Below are positions 50,864 through 59,372 of a stretch of 64,000 nt of DNA, piece after piece. Origin of the DNA: Anaerolineae bacterium (GTDB lineage: Bacteria > Chloroflexota > Anaerolineae > Aggregatilineales > Phototrophicaceae); the NCBI GenBank assembly GCA_017303635.1, contig JAFLCG010000001.1, positions 620,001-684,000 on the forward strand, in the 5' to 3' direction. Numbering within the stretch: the first letter of the stretch is position 1; each line of letters starts with the position of its first letter. Position numbers and translations under genes: made by a program. Below the pieces are notes generated by a model. The model had not been told where the DNA came from. It worked only from the letters and a program-made list of their open reading frames with translations, and did not search any database.

Positions 50864-51990
50864 AGTTTGTAGGTTTTCTTGACCAGATGATAAGCCATAT
50901 CGGAGATCATCGCGTAGGCATCTTCCTCATCAATTAGGCCGCGGCTGTGTAAACCTGCTAACCAATCGGCAGATGCTCGACGCCAGACCTGATGTCGGGC
51001 GGGAATGGATGGAAAAGCACGGGTGTCATCATTAAAGCCTGCTGTGTTGTAGAGACCGGCTGTTTCCACGACCCCATCCAGATAGTGTCGCATTCCGATC
51101 AGGCTGTCAAAGAACCACCACGGTGGCCCCAGGCGTAGAATCGGGTAGTGCCCGGCTAAGGGTGCCAATTCCCGTCCGTAGTTGGTTTCATCGAGGTTAA
51201 ATAGGATGATGGTCAAGTTCGGATGGTTACCAAAACGATCCAGCAGTGGTTTCAGATTACGTGTGAACTCGCTGGCAATGGGTATATCGGCCCCCATGTC
51301 TCGTCCAAAGCGCTCGAAGATCAGTGGATTGTGGTTGCGGTACGCGCCGATGTGAAGCTGTAGTACCAGACCGTCTTCACTGCTCATCCGCGCCATTTCA
51401 ATCAGCATATGACCAGTGAAGCGGGCAGCGTCTTCCGGTGTTTGACTGTTCTGCAATGCACGCTGGAAGATGGCTTCAGCTTCGGGTTCGCTGAGGCTTT
51501 CGGTATATGCGCTTAAGGCGGCATGATCGCTCGCGGTGGCTCCCATCGCCTGGAAAAATTCGCGGCGCTGTTCCAAAGCCCGGATGAATGACCGATAATC
51601 GACGATTGGAATACCGGAGACTTCATCCAACTGCTGAATATTCTGGAGCCAGTTCTCGGTATCCAGATTGACAACTGCATCCGGGCGGAATGTCGGTATG
51701 ATGCGGCCAGACCAACCAGAGTCCCGGATGGCTTGATGGTTCTGCAAACGGTCAGTGGCAGCATCCGTGGTTGCCAAGACTTCAATATTAAGGCGTTCAA
51801 ATAAAGGACGCGGCCTAAAATCGGGCTGAGTGAGTTTTGCTTCGATTGCAGAATAAATGGACTGGGCATTGGCGCTGTTTATCTTTTCTTCTATTCCAAA
51901 CACATCCCGTAGCTCATCCCGCAACCATATGTAGGTGGGGGTGCCGCGCATGAGTCTAAGGTTCAATTCCTCTCGGGCTTCTGGGTGCAT
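50860..51990 (-). CDS. uxaC: Uronate isomerase lacking its N-terminal metal-binding region
   Basis: The 376 residues match the last four-fifths of uronate isomerase: RGTPTYIWLRDELRDVFGI, NIEVLATTDAATD, IIPTFRPDAVVNLD, GLVLQLHIGAYRNHNPL, and GPPWWFFDSLIGM. Family members are about 465 residues long and start with a metal-binding His-x-His segment that is absent here. The frame has a stop TAG nine codons upstream. A good ribosome site (GAGGAGG) precedes ATG 51990. The missing front probably makes it inactive; a neighbouring cargo breakpoint is the likely cause. It is the first gene of the uxaCBA operon. Confidence 0.7.
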   Translation of the reverse strand: MHPEAREELNLRLMRGTPTYIWLRDELRDVFGIEEKINSANAQSIYSAIEAKLTQPDFRPRPLFERLNIEVLATTDAATDRLQNHQAIRDSGWSGRIIPTFRPDAVVNLDTENWLQNIQQLDEVSGIPIVDYRSFIRALEQRREFFQAMGATASDHAALSAYTESLSEPEAEAIFQRALQNSQTPEDAARFTGHMLIEMARMSSEDGLVLQLHIGAYRNHNPLIFERFGRDMGADIPIASEFTRNLKPLLDRFGNHPNLTIILFNLDETNYGRELAPLAGHYPILRLGPPWWFFDSLIGMRHYLDGVVETAGLYNTAGFNDDTRAFPSIPARHQVWRRASADWLAGLHSRGLIDEEDAYAMISDMAYHLVKKTYKL

Positions 51991-52141
51991 ACCGTCCTCC
52001 TCGTTCTTCCATAAATCCTACTACGAAGTTATGAAGTATCACAGTTGAACGTACGTGCCACGTTCAGGCCATGAATGGCGTGACGGATCGCATCAGGGAT
52101 ATTCCTGAAGTGGCTATAATGTCGCGATAAGAGATAGCAAC

Positions 52142-52267
52142 TCACACATATTCCCCTATTCCCCGTCCGTATTGAATCTGTTCCGACCAGCGCAAGATCT
52201 GCAAACCCTCTTCGATTTTGCCGATGTGGAATCCCAGATTTCGGCTTGCATCTTCAAGAGCAGCGCA
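52142..52267 (-). other. Short open fragment resembling a gene remnant
   Basis: A 41-codon minus-strand frame without a start reads ALEDASRNLGFHIG, KIEEGLQILRW, SEQIQYGRGIG and then stops. It has protein-like composition but no recognised family. The surrounding 52000-52640 appears to be a graveyard of broken genes between uxaC and the right repeat copy. Confidence 0.2.
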
Positions 52268-52313
52268 TCAATTCGCTCCGTGGAGAATAGGTCACTCTGT
52301 CCGGAATAACTCA

Positions 52314-52503
52314 TTATTTAAGGGTAAGACTTAAGTCTTTCTGCCAATACACCCAAAGGGGTGTTTTTTGAATTGAAGGGCGGTAATGCTAGTCGCAATG
52401 ATCTGCCCCAAAGATGGGTGTCAAGCGTCCGCTCAGGTCTTTGGCGAAGGCTTCGCCATCTTTGCGAGCAGTAGGAGATGAAGATGCGGGGTTGATTGGT
52501 CAT
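52314..52503 (-). pseudogene. Frameshifted TIR-domain gene remnant
   Basis: From ATG 52503 the frame encodes MTNQPRIFISYCS, the start of a TIR domain. A one-base shift near 52463 gives KDGEAFAKDLSGRL followed by TPIFGADHCD and a stop at 52389-52391. After that stop the frame is open again (HYRPSIQKTPLWVYW) to 52314. FISYS.KDGEAFA..L..RL is the standard TIR N-terminal pattern. The frameshift, internal stop and missing C-terminal two-thirds make it a pseudogene. TIR proteins are often NADase defence effectors. Confidence 0.55.
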
Positions 52504-52666
52504 CGAACTGGCTCAAGTGTATAACCATGTTGACTACAAATGATGTTAGTAGACAAAGTGTAACAACGGTGGGCTGTTTGTCATCACTCGCTTATTACCC
52601 TAGAAAGGTCGTCTATTGATCGCATGGGTGGGATTGTTAGCTGGTGCCTTTCTTTCGCACCTTCCG

Positions 52667-52904
52667 TATCCCCGTCTCCGCCCCCTGTGCCTTGCGGTGC
52701 AACGAACGACGCACTCTCGCACGCCACCCCGCCCTGCTAAAGCCGCCAGCGGCTCCGGCTACGGTTTTGCCTCTGGCTTGTGCCGGTTCCCTCATGGCAA
52801 AACCGTGCCGCCCTGCGGGTAGCGGGCGGGGTTTCCCCGGCGTGCGGTTGAAGTGCGTCGTTGCACCTTAACAAAAGCACATGCGGGGTATCGACCTCAC
52901 GGAT
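52667..52904 (+). repeat. Non-coding repeat element, copy B (right edge of the cargo)
   Basis: This is the counterpart of 19581-19817 in the same orientation. The arms ACGGTTTTGCC (52761-52771) and GGCAAAACCGT (52796-52806) are identical in both copies, but the 24-base loop here (52772-52795) is the reverse complement of the copy A loop at 22 of 24 positions. Further G/C-rich inverted segments follow. A strong terminator lies about 280 bases downstream, so copy B could be part of a transcribed RNA. Confidence 0.7.
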
Positions 52905-53119
52905 GACTGGAAGGCCGCGCTCGCTCGAAAGGGCAGCGCTGTAAACTTGCCCAACGCCGATGCGCGTTGACGGTCTCCTACAGGAGGTCGCGCTTCTTCG
53001 CAGTGCCAAACGTTCCTGACCATTCGGGTCAGATGACGCTGAGCGTCGTGGATGGGGCTGTGAGAAAGAAGAAACAGTCTGCCGGAACGGTCTACAGTTC
53101 GAGGTGGTCATTCACATGA
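52881..53119 (+). other. Two overlapping small frames after repeat copy B, possibly one frameshifted gene
   Basis: ATG 52881 opens a 29-codon frame (MRGIDLTDDWKAALARKG, ending NADAR). A TTG at 52967 overlaps its stop (TTGA) and opens a 50-codon frame (LTVSYRRSRFF ... VYSSRWSFT) to 53119. Read together they would make about 80 residues. No family is recognised, and the start of the first frame lies inside the repeat homology. Support is weak. Confidence 0.2.
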
Positions 53120-53184
53120 TCCCGGACTGCATCCAGGCACCACTCAGCGTCGATGGACGATTGAACAACTGCATACAACTTTTC

Positions 53185-53216
53185 AGAGAGGGGCGCGCCT
53201 CTCTCTTTTTATTTTT
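53185..53216 (+). terminator. Strong intrinsic terminator
   Basis: AGAGAGG (53185-53191) pairs with CCTCTCT (53198-53204), the G/C-rich loop can pair further, and CTTTTTATTTTTA follows. This is a textbook rho-independent terminator for a plus-strand transcript coming from repeat copy B, directly before the replication/PRTRC operon. Confidence 0.85.
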
Positions 53217-53252
53217 ATGTGGATGGGTTTGGCTGGATGAGCGAGGTGAAAT

Positions 53253-53711
53253 ATGGCAACAGAAACACGTGTGATGATCGCAGGATCGCGCTATGCAACG
53301 CGAGCGGCATTAGATTACGCACGGCGGGTCGTTCAGCGGGCACATCAACTCGGCTGGACGGTGCTGGTCGGCGACAATCCGAAGGGCGTGGATATGGCGG
53401 TGGTCAACGAGTGTCGGCGGCTCAAGGCGAAGGTGATCGTCGTCGGGCTGACCGAGTATCCGCGTAATGGTGGTTGTGGGCAAAGCCCACACGGTCAGTA
53501 CGTGCATTTCGAGTGCGGGGTGTATCGCACTGCAGGCGGCGGCCTGTTCGACCGCTATCACGAGCGCGACCGCTACATGGTGGACCAGTGCGACCGGGCG
53601 GTGTTCGTCTGGAATGGCGACAGTCGCGGTACGAAGTCGGGTCATGACTACGCACTGCGGCGCGGCAAAGAATCGCATCTCATCAATTTTGATCGGAGTC
53701 CGCAGCCATGA
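53253..53711 (+). CDS. SLOG/DUF2493-like nucleotide-binding protein
   Basis: The 152-residue protein shows the SLOG/YAcAr pattern: VMIAGSRYATRAALDYAR at the N-terminus (GSR motif), then TVLVGDNPKGVDMAVVNEC, and later CDRAVFVWNGDSRGTKSGHDYA. This Rossmann-like fold binds nucleotides or ADP-ribose derivatives, and mobile elements often carry it. ATG 53253 follows GAGGTG. It overlaps the next gene by 4 bp and opens the right-hand operon. Function in the element is unknown. Confidence 0.7.
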   Translation: MATETRVMIAGSRYATRAALDYARRVVQRAHQLGWTVLVGDNPKGVDMAVVNECRRLKAKVIVVGLTEYPRNGGCGQSPHGQYVHFECGVYRTAGGGLFDRYHERDRYMVDQCDRAVFVWNGDSRGTKSGHDYALRRGKESHLINFDRSPQP

Positions 53712-55474
53712 GCGCCCACATCATCGCGGTGGATACCTATGGTGCACAACGTGTCACTGATCCGCACACGGGTAAGATTATTAGTGCCCAAAAGCTTGGC
53801 TATAGCAGTGCTGTGACCCCTCTACTGCTCGCCCTGTATGGCGCGAAAGCGCACGATGTCTCTCCCAAGAAGGCATCCTATCGGTATGTACAGATTGACG
53901 GCGAAGTCGTCGTGCGACACGGCCACATCCTGCTGAGTTTGAGGGTAGATGAACTGGAGAAAGCAGAACGCATCACTCGCCAGCATCATCGCGCTGCCGT
54001 GTACCTGTGGCGTGATCAGAAGTGGTGGGCGTTTCCGGATAGCAATCATCCTGACTACACTGAACCTGGCTATCGCACAGGGCCGAACTTCGATCCCACT
54101 AACTTTCGTCCTCCATCCCCATCGACTGGCGAACGCGAGCCAGCCATCAATGGAATCCTCGCGGAGAAAAGCCAGCGAACTGCATCCGATAAGCCCTGGT
54201 GGTGGTTGAGCGGCGACACCTATCGGCACCGGGATCTGCTCAAACGGCACGGCGCGCGCTTCAGCGGCAAGCGCAAAGCGTGGTACTTCATCGGGGAAGA
54301 ACTGCCCGCCGCGATCCAGGCGCTGGTGAAGAGTGAAACGCAGTCTGACGGCGAAGTGCGTGATGGAGATGCGGAGTCGCCACTGCTGGCGATCTTCGGT
54401 AGGCGAATCGTCAGCAAGGAACGTGTATCGAACGGTGATGTGATCGTGAAAGGGGAGAGTGGCATTTTTGCCACCCGCACGTCCTGGATTAATCAACGGG
54501 AACAGCGGGAGCCGGTGTGGGAGTTCGATCTGCCACCGCAGGAGCGCATGGGCAACCCGCTGCCTGCCATCCAAAAGGCGCTGCAAACCAACGGCGCAAT
54601 CTACTCGCTGTATACGCGCAAATGGCACTTCGATCAACCGGCTAAGGTGGCTGCGCTCGATGCACTGGTCGAAAGCGTGTCTTTCACCGACGATGAACTC
54701 AACACCGAGTCTAAACCAGAGCCTGAGCCGATTTCCCCACCTGAAGAAGTGCAGCTGCCCGCAATCCGCATTCTCAAGCCTGTCCCCATGCCTGCAGAAG
54801 GCGAGCCGTTGGATGCCGTGCAAACGGCGATTCGTACCGTCAGAACGCAGTCTCTCGCACCTATTCAACGGGAACCGGTTGCCAATGGGCGCGTCATCCG
54901 CATCGAGCAGGCATATGTTGGGGAGTTGACGGGCAGCATCACCGGCAATGTGTGGTGCTACGGATACGCAGTGCATGAGGGTATCTGCATCTACCTGAAC
55001 ATGGGCGGGCCGCGCATGGCGGTTGAAGCGATCCGCGCCAAGCTGTCGAAGGGCGATCTGGTCACCGTTGTCCCGTGGGATGCGCCTTCGGTCGAATTGA
55101 CGGCCGGTGAGGGAGGTTCGGGCATGTATCAGGATTTCTTCGCCAATATCCCTGAAGCCCGGTTCACATCTCTGATTCTCTTGCACGAGATGGTCATCCA
55201 TCCGAACTACGGCGGGAAGTCTACAACGTTTCTCCTGTATGTCAGCGAAGCACAGGTGATTGGCCAGCTTCATCGCCATGTCGCGCAACTTGTCAAAGTG
55301 CCGGTATTCGAGGCGTGGGCTTCCTACCTGTGGTCAGCGGGGCAAGCGGCGATGCTGGTGCGAAAAACGCGCGGCGCAGGTGGGCTGACCGTCTACGGAA
55401 TTGACCTCGATATCGACTCGTGGACCCGCCTGATTACGGGCGGTATTGAACAAGGCATTATCGCGCTTCCCTGA
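53708..55474 (+). CDS. Unknown 588-residue element protein with repeated GARF/W-K-W modules
   Basis: No known enzyme motif is seen. Two short modules stand out: WWWLSGDTYRHRDLLKRHGA followed by RFSGKRKAWYF near residues 165-195, and PAIQKALQTNGAIYSLYTRK then WHF near 285-310. Both resemble the DUF5710-like pattern in which a polypeptide turn ends in K-x-W-Y/H. A Pro/Glu-rich linker (about 340-375) separates a C-terminal domain of about 200 residues. Overlap with the SLOG gene and proximity to the methylase-helicase indicate one operon. A nucleic-acid-binding role is guessed from the modules only. Confidence 0.55.
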   Translation: MSAHIIAVDTYGAQRVTDPHTGKIISAQKLGYSSAVTPLLLALYGAKAHDVSPKKASYRYVQIDGEVVVRHGHILLSLRVDELEKAERITRQHHRAAVYLWRDQKWWAFPDSNHPDYTEPGYRTGPNFDPTNFRPPSPSTGEREPAINGILAEKSQRTASDKPWWWLSGDTYRHRDLLKRHGARFSGKRKAWYFIGEELPAAIQALVKSETQSDGEVRDGDAESPLLAIFGRRIVSKERVSNGDVIVKGESGIFATRTSWINQREQREPVWEFDLPPQERMGNPLPAIQKALQTNGAIYSLYTRKWHFDQPAKVAALDALVESVSFTDDELNTESKPEPEPISPPEEVQLPAIRILKPVPMPAEGEPLDAVQTAIRTVRTQSLAPIQREPVANGRVIRIEQAYVGELTGSITGNVWCYGYAVHEGICIYLNMGGPRMAVEAIRAKLSKGDLVTVVPWDAPSVELTAGEGGSGMYQDFFANIPEARFTSLILLHEMVIHPNYGGKSTTFLLYVSEAQVIGQLHRHVAQLVKVPVFEAWASYLWSAGQAAMLVRKTRGAGGLTVYGIDLDIDSWTRLITGGIEQGIIALP

Positions 55475-55549
55475 AACAGTCTCATACCATTCGTCAACGC
55501 CTGACCCAACGCGGATCGGGCATTTTGTATTTCCGAAGGTAGGTTTTCA

Positions 55550-58500
55550 ATGGCACGCGCAGAAAGCAAGGAAATTCTTGGGTATCTGCCGATCTCCCCG
55601 CATCACTACGCGGCAATCCTCTCCCTGGTCGCGCCTGCCACGCCCGCGACCCGGATGCTCGATCCGTATGCTGGAGAAGGGGAGTTTCTCGAAGCGGCGG
55701 CGACAGCATGGAATGTCACTCCCTACGCGAATGAACTGGATGGCGAACGGGCGCAGAAGTGCATCGAACGGTTCGGTCCGACACAGGCGGTGCGCTGCGA
55801 CGTGGAACGACTGGTCGCCTCAAATGAGGCATTCGGTCTCCTATGGGCGAATCCCCCGTATGACCACGATAAGCTGGCGAAAGCCTCCAAGCGCGTCGAG
55901 TTCGCCTATCTGCGTCACGCGTGGAAGTGGGCGGCGGACGGTGCGATCATCCTGTGGGTGGTCTATAAACACCATCTGACCGAAGAAGCAGCAGCGTACT
56001 TCGCCAAAAACAGCCGCAGGGTCGATGTCTGGGCGCTGCCGGGGAAGCATCTGGGCGAGTATGACCAGATCATTGTCGTTGCCATCAAAGGCACACAGCC
56101 TGAACCCGGTGCGCTCTACAATGCGATCCTGCAGGAGAAAGCCGAACCGCGTCCGCTGGTGGTGCAACCGCAGTCGGTCTATCGCGTCCCGCCACCTCGT
56201 GATCCGAACCGCAAGTTCGTGTTCGCGCCCGATATGATCGATGAAGCGCAGGGCTTGGGGCTGATCGCAGATGGGGGTGCATGGCGTTCCACTGCCTTTC
56301 AAGCACTGCTTCAGACCCCGACACCACCATCGAATATCGAACCGGTCGTCGCGCCGCGTCCGGGACACCTCGCGCTGGTGCTGGCGGCAGGTGTCGCCGA
56401 TGGTGCGGTCATAGAGACGACCGAGTACGGGCGGGTGGCGCTGCGCGGCAAGACCCGTCATGTCGAACAAATCGCCCGTGTCGAGGTCGAAGCCGATGTA
56501 AACGACCCGGAACGGCAGGTGAAGAAAACGACCATCCGCTTGAAGCCCACGACCACTCTTACGCTGCTGCGTGGTGATGGGACGACGGTCGAGATGGAAG
56601 GTGATGAGGCGCTGCTCGGTTTTATCACCTCCAACAAACGGGCGCTTGCGGGGTATCTGAATGCCAGGTTCCAACCGATGTACCACTTCGACTTGAACGG
56701 CATCGGGCGCTGGCTGGATCGCATCCGTCTGAAGGGAAAACATACCCTCTACACGGCGCAAAAGCATGTGATTGCTGCCGTCACACGCGGACTACAAGAC
56801 CGTGACAGCATCCTGCTCATTGGACAAATGGGTGTGGGGAAGACGGCGCTCGGTGGCGCAACCGCAATTGCGATTGCTTCACGCATCGCCACTGCCTTTC
56901 AGGGTCAGATGCGCCCGGAGCAGATCACGCTGATCGTTGCCCCGCCGCACCTGATCGACAAGTGGAAGCGTGAACTGGCGAGCATTGCGCCCAAGGCGGT
57001 GATCGAACGCCTGGATCGGCATGAAGAGGTGAAAGCCTTCATGCAGCGGGCGGAAGCACTGCCTGCTAATGTCCCGAAGATCGGGCTAATCAAACGTGAT
57101 CTGACCAAGCTCGGCTGCGCGTGGGAACCATCGGTTGTCTGGCGAACCGAAGCATCTGCACTCTGGCAGCACAGTGCGTCCATCCCGGATGGTTATCTGC
57201 CCGACCAGCGCATCCGGCGCGAGCGCCTGCCGAAATGCCCGCACTGCGGTGGCACGGTCATGCAGGAAAAGAAGGGCGTGAGTATGCCCGCGTCGCAGTC
57301 GTGGCTGGAAGGCGGCAAACGGTCATGTGCGGTGTGCAATGCACCGCTCTGGCGTGAGAGCCGCGACCGAGGTGCGCAGCCGAAGCCTGGCCAGAAGTAC
57401 CCGACCAAGAATCCACGCTACCGCCTCGATGAGTACCTCAAACGCCTGTTCCCGGATCGTGTGTATCTGCTGATCTGGGACGAGGTGCATGAGGCACAGC
57501 ATGGCGACACGGGCAACGGCGAGTCATTCTCGCGCATGGCAGGCATGGCGAATAAAGTGCTGGCGATGACCGGCACACCGTTCAATGGACGTGCCTCATC
57601 CATCTTCAACCTGGAATATGCGCTCAATCCGCGTTTGCGTCAGCGTTACAACTGGGGTGGCGCAAAGCGATTCAGTCGTAAGCAGCGCGGCATACGGACG
57701 TTTCAGGAAGTCGTCAGCGAAGGAGTGAATCAACGTGGGCGTGCCGAGTCACGCTGGGTGGCCGATATGGGGGTGCGCGAGCAGATTGTCGAGGAGCGTC
57801 CGAGCTACAATCGAGACACAGGCGCATACACCGGAACCTCGACTTACGAACGCCCTTACCAGGAAGCGCCTGGCATCTCACCGCTGCTGATTGCGGAGGT
57901 GCTGGATCATGCGATTTTCTTCAGCTTAGGCGACCTGGGCAAGGCGCTGCCGCAGTACGAGGAAATCGCACTCCCGGTTGAACTCGACATGGATGTCTAC
58001 GCGGAGTACGACCGCACTCGCCAGCGCCTCAAGGATTACCTGATCCAGCGCCGCTGGGAAGGGGACACGACTTTTCGCGGAGCCTATCTCCAGTGGTCGA
58101 TGGGTTGGGTGAATGCGCCGTTCCGCCCGTATGAGGTCATTCACAACCTCAAGCATCCGATCACCGGCGCAAAAGAACCGTACACCGTCGCATCAATCCC
58201 CAGCTACGGCGAAGACCGCATCTTCGCCAAAGAGCAGGCGCTTATCGACCTGGTGCGAGATGAACTGGCAGCGGATCGCCCTTGCGTGATCTACTTCCGC
58301 CAGACGGCCACCCGCGACATTCAGCCCCGTTTGGAAAGCCTGATTCGCCAGCATGTCCCGCAGGCACGAACCTTCATTCTCGCCAACAGCGTCGATGCTG
58401 AGCGCCGTGAAGCGGTCATCGACCGCGAAATTGCCAAAGGCACGAATGTGGTGCTGTGTAACCCGGAGTTGGTCAAAACCGGCCTCGACCTCATTCACTT

Positions 58501-59368
58501 CCCAACCTTAGTCTTCTACGAGATTGTGTTCAACCTCTCAACGATGATGCAGGCGGCAGCCCGTTCGTATCGCCTCAACCAGACGCACACGCACTGCAAG
58601 GTCTACTATCTTTTTGCCGAGGGGACGATGGAGCAGACCGCCGTTCAGTTGATGAGCCGCAAACAGCGCGCGGCCAAATTGCTCACCGGTGATATTGGAC
58701 TGACTGGGCTGGACGCGTTGACCGAAGGGGAGGGCGGTTTCGAGGAGGCTTTGCTTGAAGCTATCGGGCGCGACGAGACGCTGCTCGATCCGACGGAGTT
58801 GTTCAAAGCGGAGGCGAAGGTTGGTGAGATCGATCAGGAGGATGCCGCTTACTGGAACGTTGAGGAAGCGATGGTCGTAGATCAAGGCGTGGCTGATGCT
58901 GAACCTGACCTGCTGATTGCCACTGCGCTGGAACTCGGCGCGACGATCAAATGGATTGTGCCTGCTGTTACTCGTGTTGACGTGCCAGAACGAGTGGTTG
59001 AAAGTGGACAGTATGGTGCTAATGCGGTCACGACGTATCTGGAAACGGTATATCTCACCGCTGACGAATCGCTGTGGGCAAAGCAACGCGCTGAACTGCT
59101 GGCGCTCCTGAACGGTGGGACACTGGATGAGATCACTACCTGGCTGACTGAGCAGCATATCGTCTTTCCTGGCTTCGAGCGGGAAGTTGCAGCAAAGGTG
59201 ATGGCACTGGCGACAAGACCATCAGAAACTATACCTGCACCGCATCGCGTCAAACCGTCTCGCCCAGCAGAAGTGCCGAAACGCGAGCGGGTGCGAGAGT
59301 CTCTGGTGTTTCCCCAACGCAGCACCGCCCACGAAGAGGCGCTCATCCACCAATTGGCGCTGTTCTAA
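55550..59368 (+). CDS. DNA methyltransferase (DUF6094-like) fused to SNF2-type helicase
   Basis: The 1272-residue protein starts at ATG 55550 (AAGGTAGG upstream). The N-terminus is an adenine-type methyltransferase: MLDPYAGEGEF (SAM site, near residue 30) and LLWANPPYDHDK (catalytic NPPY, near 100). An SF2/SNF2 ATPase follows: LIGQMGVGKTALGG (Walker A, near 425), LIWDEVHEAQHG (DExH, near 645), VIYFRQTATR and AARSYRLNQ (motif VI, near 1005). Two Cys pairs (CPHCGG near 562 and CAVCNA near 595) form a zinc ribbon inserted between motifs I and II. The fusion could modify and remodel element DNA during transfer or replication, or act in anti-restriction. It sits between unknown and primase genes. 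Confidence 0.75.
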   Translation: MARAESKEILGYLPISPHHYAAILSLVAPATPATRMLDPYAGEGEFLEAAATAWNVTPYANELDGERAQKCIERFGPTQAVRCDVERLVASNEAFGLLWANPPYDHDKLAKASKRVEFAYLRHAWKWAADGAIILWVVYKHHLTEEAAAYFAKNSRRVDVWALPGKHLGEYDQIIVVAIKGTQPEPGALYNAILQEKAEPRPLVVQPQSVYRVPPPRDPNRKFVFAPDMIDEAQGLGLIADGGAWRSTAFQALLQTPTPPSNIEPVVAPRPGHLALVLAAGVADGAVIETTEYGRVALRGKTRHVEQIARVEVEADVNDPERQVKKTTIRLKPTTTLTLLRGDGTTVEMEGDEALLGFITSNKRALAGYLNARFQPMYHFDLNGIGRWLDRIRLKGKHTLYTAQKHVIAAVTRGLQDRDSILLIGQMGVGKTALGGATAIAIASRIATAFQGQMRPEQITLIVAPPHLIDKWKRELASIAPKAVIERLDRHEEVKAFMQRAEALPANVPKIGLIKRDLTKLGCAWEPSVVWRTEASALWQHSASIPDGYLPDQRIRRERLPKCPHCGGTVMQEKKGVSMPASQSWLEGGKRSCAVCNAPLWRESRDRGAQPKPGQKYPTKNPRYRLDEYLKRLFPDRVYLLIWDEVHEAQHGDTGNGESFSRMAGMANKVLAMTGTPFNGRASSIFNLEYALNPRLRQRYNWGGAKRFSRKQRGIRTFQEVVSEGVNQRGRAESRWVADMGVREQIVEERPSYNRDTGAYTGTSTYERPYQEAPGISPLLIAEVLDHAIFFSLGDLGKALPQYEEIALPVELDMDVYAEYDRTRQRLKDYLIQRRWEGDTTFRGAYLQWSMGWVNAPFRPYEVIHNLKHPITGAKEPYTVASIPSYGEDRIFAKEQALIDLVRDELAADRPCVIYFRQTATRDIQPRLESLIRQHVPQARTFILANSVDAERREAVIDREIAKGTNVVLCNPELVKTGLDLIHFPTLVFYEIVFNLSTMMQAAARSYRLNQTHTHCKVYYLFAEGTMEQTAVQLMSRKQRAAKLLTGDIGLTGLDALTEGEGGFEEALLEAIGRDETLLDPTELFKAEAKVGEIDQEDAAYWNVEEAMVVDQGVADAEPDLLIATALELGATIKWIVPAVTRVDVPERVVESGQYGANAVTTYLETVYLTADESLWAKQRAELLALLNGGTLDEITTWLTEQHIVFPGFEREVAAKVMALATRPSETIPAPHRVKPSRPAEVPKRERVRESLVFPQRSTAHEEALIHQLALF

Positions 59369-59372
59369 TGCG

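Noticed and set aside
52616..52871. Short plus-strand frames within repeat copy B
   Set aside because: They cover inverted repeats, are not kept in copy A, and have biased Arg/Pro/Cys composition.
53822..55288. A 488-codon open frame on the minus strand
   Set aside because: It is fully antisense to the 588-residue gene, which has 4-bp overlap with its upstream neighbour; the minus frame has biased composition typical of a shadow in G/C-rich DNA.
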